In this document: one piece after another, positions 25,439 to 34,212 of the stretch
Layout: the number at the start of each line of letters is the position of its first letter
Numbering within the stretch: the stretch's first letter is position 1
Assembly: GCF_029761915.1 (NCBI RefSeq)
Contig: NZ_CP121695.1
Span: 1,302,001 to 1,366,000, forward strand
Reading direction: 5' to 3'
Length of the DNA stretch: 64,000 nt
Source of the DNA: Bradyrhizobium sp. CB1650
GTDB taxonomy: Bacteria; Pseudomonadota; Alphaproteobacteria; Rhizobiales; Xanthobacteraceae
Program-made: the position numbers and the translations under genes
The notes under the pieces: generated by a model
What the model saw: the letters and a program-made list of their open reading frames with translations, nothing else
The model's database searches: none
What the model was told of the DNA's origin: nothing

Positions 25439-27421
25439 ATGTCCGCGACCAAGATTCTCTGGGGACAGGTCATCACGGTCCTTGCGATCGTGTTGCTGAC
25501 GATTTGGGCCGCGACGGAATGGACGGCCTGGCGGCTCGGCTTTCAGCCGCAGCTCGGGCAGCCCTGGTTCGAGCTCTTGCATTTTCCTTTCTATCTTCCG
25601 CCCGCCTTCTTCTGGTGGTGGTACGCCTATGACGCCTATGCACCCTCCATCTTCACCGAGGGCGCCTACATCGCGTCATCTGGCGGCATCATCGCCGCAG
25701 CCGTTGCGATCGGCATGTCGGTCTGGCGCGCCCGCGAAGCAGAGAATGCCGAGACATATGGCTCCGCGCGATGGGCGGAGGCAAAGGAGATCGAGCAGGC
25801 GGGCCTGCTCGGGCCGGACGGCGTCGTGCTCGGCCGGTTCGAGGGCTCCTATCTCCGCCATGATGGACCGGAACATGTCCTGTGCTTCGCGCCGACCCGG
25901 AGCGGCAAGGGCGTCGGCCTCGTCATTCCTTCGCTCCTGACCTGGCCGGGCTCGGCGATCGTCCACGACATCAAGGGGGAGAACTGGCAGCTCACCGCCG
26001 GCTTCCGCAGCCATCACGGCCGCGTTCTTCTGTTCGACCCGACCAACGCGAAATCGTCAGCCTACAACCCATTGCTCGAAGTCCGCCGTGGTGAGTGGGA
26101 GGTGCGCGACGTCCAGAACATCGCCGACATCCTGGTCGACCCCGAGGGCAGCCTCGAGAAGCGGAACCACTGGGAGAAGACCAGTCACGCGCTCCTGGTC
26201 GGCGCGATCCTCCACGTCCTCTATGCCGAGCAAGACAAGACGCTCGCGGGCGTCGCAGCCTTCTTGTCCGATCCCAAGCGGCCGATCGAGACTACGCTTG
26301 CCGCGATGATGCGGACCTCGCATCTCGGCGAGGCCGGTGTCCATCCCGTCGTCGCGTCCGCAGCGCGCGAACTGCTGAACAAATCCGGCAACGAGCGCTC
26401 GGGGGTTCTCAGCACCGCGATGTCGTTCCTGGGCCTCTACCGAGACCCCGTGGTGGCGGAGGTGACGCGCCGCTGCGACTGGCGGATCACCGACGTCGTT
26501 GGCGGAGACCGCTCGACCACGCTGTACCTCGTGGTGCCGCCGTCGGACATCAATCGCACCAAGCCATTGATCCGCCTGATCCTCAATCAGATCGGCCGCC
26601 GCTTGACCGAGGATCTGCAGGCCAAGGCCGGCCGGCGCCGGCTCCTCCTGATGCTCGACGAATTTCCGGCCCTCGGCCGGCTCGACTTCTTCGAGTCTGC
26701 GCTGGCCTTCATGGCAGGTTACGGCATCAAGAGCTTTCTGATCGCCCAATCCCTGAACCAGATCGAGAAGGCCTATGGGCCCAACAACTCGATCCTCGAC
26801 AACTGTCACCTCCGGGTCAGTTTTGCGGCCAACGATGAGCGGACCGCGAAGCGGGTGAGCGACGCACTTGGGATGGCGACCGAGATGAAGGCGATGAAGA
26901 ACTATGCTGGCAGCCGGCTGGCACCTTGGCTGGGTCACCTGATGGTGTCCCGGTCGGAGACCGCCCGCCCGCTGCTGACGCCCGGCGAGATGATGCAGCT
27001 GCCGCCATCAGATGAGATCGTCATGATGTCGGGCCTTCATCCAATAAGGGCCAAGAAGGCGCGCTATTACGAGGACGCGCGCTTCCAGGAGCGCGTCCTG
27101 GCACCGCCGCCTCTGACCAAGGCCAAAGACGGCAGGCTGGACGACTGGAGCTCACGACCGCTGCCGCCGCGTCCAACGGCATTGCAGGCGCCGGCCGACG
27201 ACCAGACGGGTGACGAAGACCCCAAGACCGCAGATCGGCGGCGGCATCCGGAACTGGATCAAGACATCGTCGAAAAGAAGGAACCACTCGACCACGAGTT
27301 CGCGCCTGATCTTGCCGACGAGTTCGATGACGATGCCCCGCGGATCAGGCGCATGACCGACATGATGCAGGGCGTGGCCCGCCAAGCCTCGCTCGATCCC
27401 GGTGACGATCTCGGACTGTGA
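25439..27421 (+). CDS. traG: TraG/VirD4-type coupling protein
   Basis: 660 residues from ATG 25439. Two or three N-terminal membrane segments (about residues 8-25, 48-65 and 75-95) anchor it in the inner membrane. The ATPase has Walker A APTRSGKG (Lys157) and Walker B LLLMLDEFPALG (Asp407-Glu408), plus the TraG-typical HDIKGENW. The C-terminal 70 residues are acidic and disordered. It links the relaxosome to the Trb channel. The 3' end is followed after seven bases by a CopG-like gene; in the usual ICE order trbB should come next, but here 32.5 kb of cargo intervenes. Confidence 0.92.
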   Translation: MSATKILWGQVITVLAIVLLTIWAATEWTAWRLGFQPQLGQPWFELLHFPFYLPPAFFWWWYAYDAYAPSIFTEGAYIASSGGIIAAAVAIGMSVWRAREAENAETYGSARWAEAKEIEQAGLLGPDGVVLGRFEGSYLRHDGPEHVLCFAPTRSGKGVGLVIPSLLTWPGSAIVHDIKGENWQLTAGFRSHHGRVLLFDPTNAKSSAYNPLLEVRRGEWEVRDVQNIADILVDPEGSLEKRNHWEKTSHALLVGAILHVLYAEQDKTLAGVAAFLSDPKRPIETTLAAMMRTSHLGEAGVHPVVASAARELLNKSGNERSGVLSTAMSFLGLYRDPVVAEVTRRCDWRITDVVGGDRSTTLYLVVPPSDINRTKPLIRLILNQIGRRLTEDLQAKAGRRRLLLMLDEFPALGRLDFFESALAFMAGYGIKSFLIAQSLNQIEKAYGPNNSILDNCHLRVSFAANDERTAKRVSDALGMATEMKAMKNYAGSRLAPWLGHLMVSRSETARPLLTPGEMMQLPPSDEIVMMSGLHPIRAKKARYYEDARFQERVLAPPPLTKAKDGRLDDWSSRPLPPRPTALQAPADDQTGDEDPKTADRRRHPELDQDIVEKKEPLDHEFAPDLADEFDDDAPRIRRMTDMMQGVARQASLDPGDDLGL

Positions 27422-27428
27422 GGCGGAC

Positions 27429-27866
27429 ATGACCGCACCGAAGAAAAAGGCCCAGATTTCGGTCTATCTCGATCCTGATGTCATGAAGGCGCTGTCGGCC
27501 TATGCCGCCCGGCGCGAGCATTCGCTGTCGCTCATTGCGGAAGCCGCGATTGCGTCCTTTCTGTCGCCGGACGCTGACGAGCGGCGGGAGGCCGCCATCG
27601 CCAAGCGCCTCGATCAGATCGATCGCCGGATCGCGCGCCTTGAGCGGGATGTCGGGATTTCGGTCGAGACCATCGCACTCTTCATCCGGTTCTGGCTCAC
27701 GACGACACCGCCACTCCCCGAGCCGGCCGCAAAGGCCGCGCGGGCACAAGCCGGAGCGCGCTATGATAATTTCGTTGCGGCGCTCGGCCGCAGGCTCAGC
27801 CAAGGGCCGAGCCTGAGACAGGAGATCCCGGACGATATTCAGGAGAGTAAGCCCATGGATGGGTAG
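27429..27866 (+). CDS. CopG/RHH-type conjugal transfer accessory protein
   Basis: 145 residues from ATG 27429. Residues 7-50 (AQISVYLDPDVMKALSAYAAR..HSLSLIAEAAI) form a ribbon-helix-helix domain, and the rest is a helical coiled-coil-like region followed by a hydrophobic segment (TIALFIRFWLTTTPPLP). This family always accompanies traG in this ICE class and may help relaxosome assembly at oriT. It is the last backbone gene before the cargo block. Confidence 0.75.
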   Translation: MTAPKKKAQISVYLDPDVMKALSAYAARREHSLSLIAEAAIASFLSPDADERREAAIAKRLDQIDRRIARLERDVGISVETIALFIRFWLTTTPPLPEPAAKAARAQAGARYDNFVAALGRRLSQGPSLRQEIPDDIQESKPMDG

Positions 27867-27972
27867 CCGCTTGATCGTCCGATGAACTCTCGCCGCGTGG
27901 GCAAGAAATCCAGCCGCGGTGGAGATTCGCGAATGGAGAAGCGGTGCCGTCCTTTTCACCACTGCCTTTGAC

Positions 27973-28541
27973 TTAGTCCGGGACAGCCGCTTCGGCCAAG
28001 CTATCACAGAGGACTTGAGCGATGCAGTTGTAGCTCCGATCATTCTGATGCAGCCAATTTCCGTCGAAATTGCTGATCATCTGGTCGATCGGGATACCGC
28101 GTTTGACATGCCAGTAGCGCATAATTTCGAAACGGCGGAAGAACCCGACGTCATGCTCGGCGGTAATGGTCTCAATGATGCGAAGCATCTCTTGCGTGGC
28201 GGCCGTCGGCGTCTCGTTTTTTGGAGCAACGCAGGTGCATATTGAATGTTCATCAAGACGAGGTCGGCGTTGGCTGCAGCCAGATGATCGATGCCACGGA
28301 TAATGGCCGCTCCAACATCGTCTAGAAAATAGTCCTTCCAAGCCGCATTGGTACCGACCTGCCAAATCACCAAAACTGAATTAAACAAGATAACCTCCCT
28401 CTTGAACCGTGCGGCTTCATTTGGCGCCTCATCGCCGATAATGCCGGCGTTGTGCATATTGATCTTCCGCCCCGGGAAACGGCTAGCGAGTGCTGTTGCG
28501 AGCTTGTCTACGTAGCCCACATTGTCGGTGTAGACGAGCAC
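27973..28541 (-). pseudogene. SGNH/GDSL hydrolase remnant
   Basis: Two minus-strand frames join into a GDSL-type hydrolase lacking its start. The 5' frame (28541 to about 28220) has VIWQVGTNAAW, containing the block III Gly and Asn. The 3' frame (to 27973) has FDGNWLHQNDRSYNCIA with the block V Asp and His. Block I with the nucleophile (GDS) is missing or reads YTDN. The frame break lies at a run of six A on the coding strand (T6 at 28217-28222). It is a decayed gene at the left edge of the cargo. Confidence 0.65.
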
Positions 28542-28616
28542 TCACGGTGTGTTGGTTTTCAGCCATGGATCCGTGCGCTCCGTATTCCGCATGTGTATGT
28601 CCGATTGCCGCCGCAA

Positions 28617-28632
28617 TGTCGTGAATCCGACA
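28617..28632 (+). promoter_or_regulatory. NifA upstream activator site (TGT-N10-ACA)
   Basis: TGT-CGTGAATCCG-ACA matches the NifA binding consensus TGT-N10-ACA exactly. It lies 84 bases before the -24 element at 28716, inside the usual 80-150-bp activation distance. Confidence 0.75.
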
Positions 28633-28715
28633 GGAGCTGCCGGGGCAATTCCGCACGAAATGCTGAAGTGTGCATGTTCTTCTCGTCCAACAAGGCGCAG
28701 TCGAGATTTTGTGGG

Positions 28716-28731
28716 TGGCACGGCGGTTGCT
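28716..28731 (+). promoter_or_regulatory. Sigma-54 (-24/-12) promoter
   Basis: TGGCACGGCGGTTGCT matches the RpoN consensus TGGCAC-N5-TTGCW at every defined base. Transcription should start near 28742, giving a leader of about 147 bases before the N-monooxygenase start at 28889. Together with the NifA site this implies expression under nitrogen-fixing, low-oxygen conditions. Confidence 0.85.
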
Positions 28732-28888
28732 ATTGAGCAGACAGACCACTGCCGCGGCTACAGGCCAAGCCGCTGCCCCATCCCAAGTCACACAAACGTG
28801 CTTCAGTAATGAAGCGACGTACCCGGACCAGGACAGAATTTACGCGAGCGCCAAGGACAAGAACTTACACGAGTTCAAGGAGGCTTCT

Positions 28889-30214
28889 GTGGAAATGCTG
28901 GATGTCATCGGAATTGGGATCGGTCCATTTAACCTTAGTCTTGCAGCACTTATTGAACCTACCCCGCTCCGCGCACTTTTCCTGGAGAAGCGGGACGCAC
29001 TTGTCTGGCATCCAGGGCTTGCGCTGCCGAACAGTCGACTACAGGTGTCGCCGCTCAAGGATTGCGTGACCCTGGTCGATCCTACTAGCCCATATTCATT
29101 CCTCAACTATTTGGCACTGCATAATCGGCTCTACAGCTTTGTCAACAAGCGCAATGCTTCAACGTCCCGGCAGGAGTTTATTGACTATTTCCGGTGGGTC
29201 GCAGGGCGACTCAAGACGCTCCGCTTCTCCGAGAACGTCAAGGATGTTATTCCCTTTAGGGACGGCTACCGCATCAGCACGAATACAACCACATACTTAG
29301 CGCGCGCTGTTGTTGTTGGTGTTGGCGTAGAGCCCAAGATCCCCGCCTGTGCCAGATCTTTGCTATGTGGCACTGTCTACCATGCAGCTGACTATCTCGA
29401 GCGGCCGCTACCGCATGCAGCCGAACATGTGCTCATTGTGGGAGGCGGTCAGAGCGGGGCTGAGATTATCGAGGACATTCTTACTCGTTCTGTATCCACC
29501 CAGATCACGTGGGCAACGTCGCGTTCGAACTTTTTTGCCATCGATGACAACAGCTTTGTGAATGAGGCTTACACGCCCGCCTATAGCCGTCGCTTTCACG
29601 CTCTACCGTTTCAGCAACGCCGCGATATAGTCGAGGGCGAGATGCTTACGAGCGATGGTATTTCCGTCGACTTGTGCAACCGCCTATATGAAATGCTGTA
29701 CGAACGCAGCGTGGATGGCACGCTGGCCGACCGTTTTCGTGTGTTGCCCAGCGTAGTCGTGAAAGACATCACCTCCCACAACAAGAGCTGGCGAGTAGAT
29801 CTAGATGAGATCGCAACGCAGCGAAATAGCGGCATCGTCGTCGATCGTATCGTGCTTGCTACAGGTTTCCAGCCACGTAAGCCGCCCTTCTTGGAGGCAC
29901 TACTCGAGGGCGCGAGTATGGAAGAGGGCCTGCCCATACTCGGCCCGGACTACGCAGTCCGCTTCAGTCGGCACATGCCAGGACCAGTATATCTCCAAAA
30001 TCAAAGCCGCGTGCAGCACGGATTGCAGAGCGCCAATCTGTCTTTGGTCGCGTACCGCAACAGCCTGATTATTAATAGCCTCCTCGGCCGACCGTTCTAT
30101 TTGAATACATCCGACAGGCAGATGATTGAGATTTACGCACCTTCGGACGCGTCTGAACGAGACGCCGGTGTGGTTGCGATGCGATCAACCCGACAGGTAT
30201 CGGGTGGCACATGA
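28889..30214 (+). CDS. L-lysine/L-ornithine N-monooxygenase
   Basis: 441 residues from GTG 28889, which has AAGGAGG five bases upstream (an ATG at 28895 is too close to be needed). It is an FAD- and NADPH-dependent amine hydroxylase of the IucD/PvdA/SidA family: FAD motif GIGIGPFNL (8-16), NADPH motif GGGQSGAE (185-192) and the C-terminal ATGFQ motif (324-328). It N-hydroxylates the side-chain amine of lysine or ornithine. No NRPS or IucA/IucC siderophore gene accompanies it. Instead a cupin and a MetRS-like protein follow, which points to the N-N-bond pathway where N6-hydroxylysine is the first intermediate. First gene of the NifA/sigma-54 operon; its stop overlaps the MFS start (ATGA). Confidence 0.88.
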   Translation: MEMLDVIGIGIGPFNLSLAALIEPTPLRALFLEKRDALVWHPGLALPNSRLQVSPLKDCVTLVDPTSPYSFLNYLALHNRLYSFVNKRNASTSRQEFIDYFRWVAGRLKTLRFSENVKDVIPFRDGYRISTNTTTYLARAVVVGVGVEPKIPACARSLLCGTVYHAADYLERPLPHAAEHVLIVGGGQSGAEIIEDILTRSVSTQITWATSRSNFFAIDDNSFVNEAYTPAYSRRFHALPFQQRRDIVEGEMLTSDGISVDLCNRLYEMLYERSVDGTLADRFRVLPSVVVKDITSHNKSWRVDLDEIATQRNSGIVVDRIVLATGFQPRKPPFLEALLEGASMEEGLPILGPDYAVRFSRHMPGPVYLQNQSRVQHGLQSANLSLVAYRNSLIINSLLGRPFYLNTSDRQMIEIYAPSDASERDAGVVAMRSTRQVSGGT

Positions 30215-31440
30215 ACGGCGGCTCGACCTCACCGCTGCGGGGCCGGATTGCGGATGGAACGGCCAACACCGCCGACCTGCTTTCAGGCACGCTCGACTAC
30301 CGCGCCTTTGTACCATTTTTGATTGCCTCCATTGTCATTGCAGCAGCTTACGGCACTAGCTTTCTATTGCCGGGCTACATGCATGCGCTCGAAACGGATG
30401 GTCAAGCCGCGGATCTTATCATTTCCAGCGGCATGGCTACCGCTCTCGTTTCCTGTTACTTGGCAGGGTGGCTGGCAAAGCGGATAAGCCTATTGACCAC
30501 GTTGACTGTCGCATCGCTGTTTATGGCGTTAGCCATGCTTGCCTTTGCCGGCGCTGCCCTCGATACGCGAGCGGCGTACGGTGGAGGACTGCTGGTGGGC
30601 GCTGCCTGGTCAGTGTTCTTCATTTTGGCACCGCTGCAGATCATCCGCCATCTACGGCCTTCAGCACGTATTCAGTATTTGACGGTCTTATCCGGATCAC
30701 AAATGGCTGGGCTCGGCCTGGCAGCTCCACTTGGTCACCTGCTCGCAAGATACACTGGTTCGCTGGCCACGATTTATGCGGTGCTTGCGGTTGCGTGCTT
30801 GATCGCAACCGCCTGTGTAGACCTTACAAGACGCGCGACGTCGAGGCTATCGGCACTGGCTATGCCAGATATCGCAATTACACTTGCCGCGACTACGACA
30901 CTGCTTCAGAAGCGCACAGCACTCCCCATCGCCATGATTGCGATTTCAGCCTGCATGTTCGCGGGGCTGTCCACATATCAGAGCGCGTATTCCGCCTCAC
31001 GTCACCTCAATCCCGATCTGTTCTTTCTCTTTTTCACTGCTACGAGCGTGGTACTACGCTTCTCAGTCGCTCACCTCATGGGCAGCCTGCCGTTACGCCG
31101 ACTGGCGCTCACGCTCATCCTACTGACCGCTGCGTCTCTTGTGCTGTTCCTTTTCAACGGTGGCAGCACCTCACTCTATATTGCGGCGTCTGTCCTCTTT
31201 GCCACCGGCTATGGGTTAAGTTATTCAACCTTGAATACGATAGCCGTCAATCTCGCGGGCGAGCACGGCGTCTCCGTGCCCACTACATCGCAGATCTTTA
31301 CCCTCGCATACTTTCTCGGGCTCTTCGGCTTTCCTATGGTCGGAGGGCAATTGGTCCGTGGATTCGGTCCTGACGTGATGTTGCTGAGCCTATTGAGCGC
31401 AACGGCTCTTAATGCGGTGCTAGCAACCCGCCTGGAGTGA
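30211..31440 (+). CDS. MFS transporter (putative product exporter)
   Basis: 409 residues with about 12 hydrophobic helices and a central loop near residue 205-235 (DLTRRATSRLSAL). The start overlaps the N-monooxygenase stop by four bases, so the two are translated together. No drug-resistance signature can be read with confidence. By position it probably exports the operon's product or an intermediate across the inner membrane, perhaps giving self-protection against a reactive hydrazine-type compound; this role is inferred. Confidence 0.75.
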   Translation: MNGGSTSPLRGRIADGTANTADLLSGTLDYRAFVPFLIASIVIAAAYGTSFLLPGYMHALETDGQAADLIISSGMATALVSCYLAGWLAKRISLLTTLTVASLFMALAMLAFAGAALDTRAAYGGGLLVGAAWSVFFILAPLQIIRHLRPSARIQYLTVLSGSQMAGLGLAAPLGHLLARYTGSLATIYAVLAVACLIATACVDLTRRATSRLSALAMPDIAITLAATTTLLQKRTALPIAMIAISACMFAGLSTYQSAYSASRHLNPDLFFLFFTATSVVLRFSVAHLMGSLPLRRLALTLILLTAASLVLFLFNGGSTSLYIAASVLFATGYGLSYSTLNTIAVNLAGEHGVSVPTTSQIFTLAYFLGLFGFPMVGGQLVRGFGPDVMLLSLLSATALNAVLATRLE

Positions 31441-31480
31441 AGCACGACTGATCCGTCTCATCTTAGGAAGGAGCTCACAC

Positions 31481-32260
31481 ATGCTGACTGAGGCACAACA
31501 ATCGAAATGGCATAAGGATGGATACCTTCGATTGGAGAAGTTCTTCGATCCAGTCACGCGCGACAAGATTTCTCGTTATGTTGAGGAAGTTGCACGTTGG
31601 GATGTAAGTTCCGATAAGTGGATGTTGTGGTTCGAGAAGACGAGTGACAGCCGGAAGATTATCTCCAAGGCCGAGAACTTCTTAGACTACCATGCCCCTC
31701 TACGGGAGGCGCTCCTGGCCGATGGCCGCATTCGTATAGCGGTCGAGACACTCTTGAATGAGAAAACACGGATGTTGAAGGAACTTTTGATCTTCAAGTA
31801 TCCGGACAGCGGTGGATACCGCCCTCATCAGGACATCTATCATGTGCCGCACAAGATAGCCGACCGCATGGTGCACGCAATTGCATCCATCGCCGTGGAC
31901 GACTCCGGCCCGGGTAACGGTGGGCTCTTCTTCACGCCAGCTCGCCATAAGGAAGGAATGTTTCCGATGGATGCCGGCGGCGTGATTCACCCGGAGATTG
32001 CCCAGACCTTCACGTGGGAGCCGGTGCAATTGAAAGCTGGTGATGTTTTCATTTTCGACGATTATGCGCCCCATTACTCCCCGCCAAACAAGAGCGATCG
32101 GTCGCGTCGTGCGATACACTTAGTGTTCCAGCGCGCATCCACTGGGGGGCCGACACGCACCGAATACAACCGCATGAAGCGCGCCTACAACCCACCAGAG
32201 GAAGCGGTGGCGGATCTTGAAAACCCAAAGCTTCCCAACGGCATATTCTATCGCAACTGA
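31481..32260 (+). CDS. Phytanoyl-CoA dioxygenase-like Fe(II)/2-oxoglutarate oxygenase
   Basis: 259 residues, ATG 31481 after AAGGAGCTCACAC. The double-stranded beta-helix ligands are visible: His116-x-Asp118 in RPHQD and His198 in DYAPHYS, with Arg209/210 as the probable 2-oxoglutarate anchor. PhyH-family enzymes in secondary metabolism hydroxylate, desaturate or cyclise amino-acid-derived substrates. Here it sits between exporter and cupin in the operon, so it probably tailors the N-N-bonded intermediate or its amino-acid precursor. Substrate unknown. Confidence 0.8.
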   Translation: MLTEAQQSKWHKDGYLRLEKFFDPVTRDKISRYVEEVARWDVSSDKWMLWFEKTSDSRKIISKAENFLDYHAPLREALLADGRIRIAVETLLNEKTRMLKELLIFKYPDSGGYRPHQDIYHVPHKIADRMVHAIASIAVDDSGPGNGGLFFTPARHKEGMFPMDAGGVIHPEIAQTFTWEPVQLKAGDVFIFDDYAPHYSPPNKSDRSRRAIHLVFQRASTGGPTRTEYNRMKRAYNPPEEAVADLENPKLPNGIFYRN

Positions 32261-32284
32261 TAGCCACGTCTGAGGAAGACCAAC

Positions 32285-32614
32285 ATGTACACGACGCAGC
32301 CCGATCATTCTCTGATGCGAACCGAATACGGCGCTCTGGTCTGGCGCCTCTTGGAGCATCTCCCGGAGGGTCTCAGCCCAGCATTTGGCGCTTCGGTCGT
32401 GGAGCTCGCTCCAGGCGATGCGGTCGACCCGCACGATCATCGGGAGCACGAAGTGTGGCTGCTGATCTCTGGTCGTGGAGAGTTCGAAGTCGACGGTCAG
32501 GTCCGTGATGTTAGCGAAGCGACCTTGTGTTACATGTCGCCACATCAGACGCACACTATCCGCAATATCAGCCAAGACAGCACTCTCAAGTTTATCTCGA
32601 TCTGGTGGGATTGA
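32285..32614 (+). CDS. Stand-alone cupin, N-N-bond-forming half of a split hydrazine synthetase
   Basis: 109 residues, one cupin barrel. Motif 1 is complete: Gly44, His50, His52, Glu56, Gly63. Motif 2 has His87 and His90 followed by Asn94. These give the usual three-His/one-Glu metal site. In hydrazine synthetases such as Spb40 a zinc cupin domain fused to a MetRS-like domain rearranges the aminoacyl ester of N6-hydroxylysine into an N-N-linked product. Here the two domains are separate genes one base apart (stop 32612-32614, next GTG at 32616). Function inferred from this pairing and the N-hydroxylase in the operon. Confidence 0.75.
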   Translation: MYTTQPDHSLMRTEYGALVWRLLEHLPEGLSPAFGASVVELAPGDAVDPHDHREHEVWLLISGRGEFEVDGQVRDVSEATLCYMSPHQTHTIRNISQDSTLKFISIWWD

Positions 32615-32615
32615 C

Positions 32616-34193
32616 GTGCGCACTTATCTTGTCTGTCCCGCCCCGCCTTGCCCTAACGGCAAACTACATCTGGGCCACATCGGCGGCGTGTATTTACTCG
32701 CTGATATCTTCGTCCGCTTTCAACGCATGACCGGCCATCGGGCCTACTACATCACCGGCTCAGACGAGCACGGCACACATACGCTCGAAACGGCACGAAA
32801 GCTCGGCCGATCCTTTAGCGAGGTCGCAGAACAATACGTTCACCAGATCTTAGAGTGTTTGCGTGCCGTGCAAATTACGCCTGATGTGTTCGTGCGCACA
32901 TCTAGCGAGATTCACAAGGAAAATGCGCTAGCGATATTCCGCGAGCTGCAAGTAGCCGGCTACGTCGACGTACGGCAGGGCGTCCAACTGTATTGCGAAC
33001 ATTGCGATGAGCTCGTTACGGACTCGCTCGCAACTGGCCGTTGTCCGGCCTGCTCATCGCCTTGCGACAGCAACCTGTGTGAGAACTGCGGGCTGGCTGT
33101 TGAGCACGACACAATCCGTGACGCACGCCACGTCACCTGCGGCCGTAATCTTGTGCTAAGATCCATCAAGCAGGCCGTGTTCGACATGCCACGTCTCGCT
33201 CGCCAACTGCACGAAGCCATCGGAGAAAGCGTATGGCCCGAGCCGATACGCGCCAAGGCGCGCGCTTGGCTACACCGAGAGGTGCGCGGCTTGCCGATGA
33301 CCCGCCATTTCACGCACGGTGTGGAGGTAAAACAGCCTGACTCTTTGATCGGCCAAACGCTGCTTACATGGTTTGAGGGCCTCTGGTGCTTCGACACCGG
33401 AATTCGCGAGCTATGCGCCCGCGCCGGTCTGGACGCAAACGCGACGTTGCACGACCAGAACAGCGAGCTTATTTTCTTCATGGGGCAAGATAATCGCTTC
33501 TATTACACGCTAGGTGTGGCCGGCGCTCTGCTCGCGCGCGGCTACCCAATTCCCAAAAATCACTCCGTCCAGGATTTCTACAAGCTGGAAGGCGAAAAGT
33601 TTTCCACCAGCCGTGATCATGCTCTTTGGGCCGATGAAGTGGCGCGTAAGGTGGGACCAAACGTACTCCGTTATGCAATGGCTCGAGTGGCCAAGCCCTT
33701 TGGAACCGACGCAAACGATTTTAATCTCGACGGACTCATCTCGGCAGCGTCACGCATTCGGGTCTGGGAAGATGCGTTACGGCGGTGTGCAGAAAACGCA
33801 CGTACAGTAGAGAGCGCTGAACTCTCCCCGAATTTCCGCCGCTTCGCTGAAGATTACGCCGATGCGGTCACCGCACTGCGTTTCTGGGATGCGCTTGATA
33901 TCATTGACAGGTGCTTCGAGCTAGCTGGCTTTGCACATGCAGACGATTGGACATGGAATGCTGCGCAGATCTCGCTGTTCCTGAGCCTACTCTATCCCGT
34001 AGTACCTGAGCTAGCGATGGGCTACGGCCAGCATTACTTTGGCGGTGCGTGGCGGCCGTCCCTCGAGACTTCGGCCGTAGCAGCCCAGCCAAAGACGTCG
34101 GTGGGCTTTCCCCGTTTCAGCACGCCAATACCCGCAAACTTTGCCGCGGAGTACAATAAGCGCTTTGGCAAAGAACAGATTTCGCAATCATGA
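32616..34193 (+). CDS. Methionyl-tRNA-synthetase-like ligase half of a split hydrazine synthetase
   Basis: 525 residues from GTG 32616; longer upstream frames would overlap the cupin gene. It is a class I synthetase of the MetRS type: signature 1 HLGH (18-21) in PNGKLHLGHIGG, Cys-rich zinc knuckles (CEHCDE, CPACSSPC, CENCG; about residues 128-165) and signature 2 KFSTS (328-332). It is shorter than a housekeeping MetRS, ending soon after the helical domain and lacking the usual C-terminal extension. Beside a cupin and an N-hydroxylase it should activate an amino acid and esterify it to N-hydroxylysine rather than charge tRNA. A duplicated, resistance-type MetRS is the alternative. Confidence 0.8.
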   Translation: MRTYLVCPAPPCPNGKLHLGHIGGVYLLADIFVRFQRMTGHRAYYITGSDEHGTHTLETARKLGRSFSEVAEQYVHQILECLRAVQITPDVFVRTSSEIHKENALAIFRELQVAGYVDVRQGVQLYCEHCDELVTDSLATGRCPACSSPCDSNLCENCGLAVEHDTIRDARHVTCGRNLVLRSIKQAVFDMPRLARQLHEAIGESVWPEPIRAKARAWLHREVRGLPMTRHFTHGVEVKQPDSLIGQTLLTWFEGLWCFDTGIRELCARAGLDANATLHDQNSELIFFMGQDNRFYYTLGVAGALLARGYPIPKNHSVQDFYKLEGEKFSTSRDHALWADEVARKVGPNVLRYAMARVAKPFGTDANDFNLDGLISAASRIRVWEDALRRCAENARTVESAELSPNFRRFAEDYADAVTALRFWDALDIIDRCFELAGFAHADDWTWNAAQISLFLSLLYPVVPELAMGYGQHYFGGAWRPSLETSAVAAQPKTSVGFPRFSTPIPANFAAEYNKRFGKEQISQS

Positions 34194-34212
34194 CGATCCG
34201 AATGACGAAGCC

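Noticed and set aside
28889..30214. Hydroxamate siderophore cluster
   Set aside because: No IucA/IucC-type synthetase, NRPS, acyltransferase or TonB receptor is nearby; the cupin/MetRS pair gives a better explanation of the N-hydroxylase.
32616..34193. Reading the MetRS-like gene as a second housekeeping methionyl-tRNA synthetase
   Set aside because: It lacks the usual C-terminal extension, sits one base after a cupin in an operon with an amino-acid N-hydroxylase, and is under a NifA-type promoter; kept only as the alternative.
34141..34212. TTG start extending the aminotransferase by 24 residues
   Set aside because: It would overlap the end of the MetRS-like gene by over 50 bases, and the added residues do not resemble the family N-terminus.
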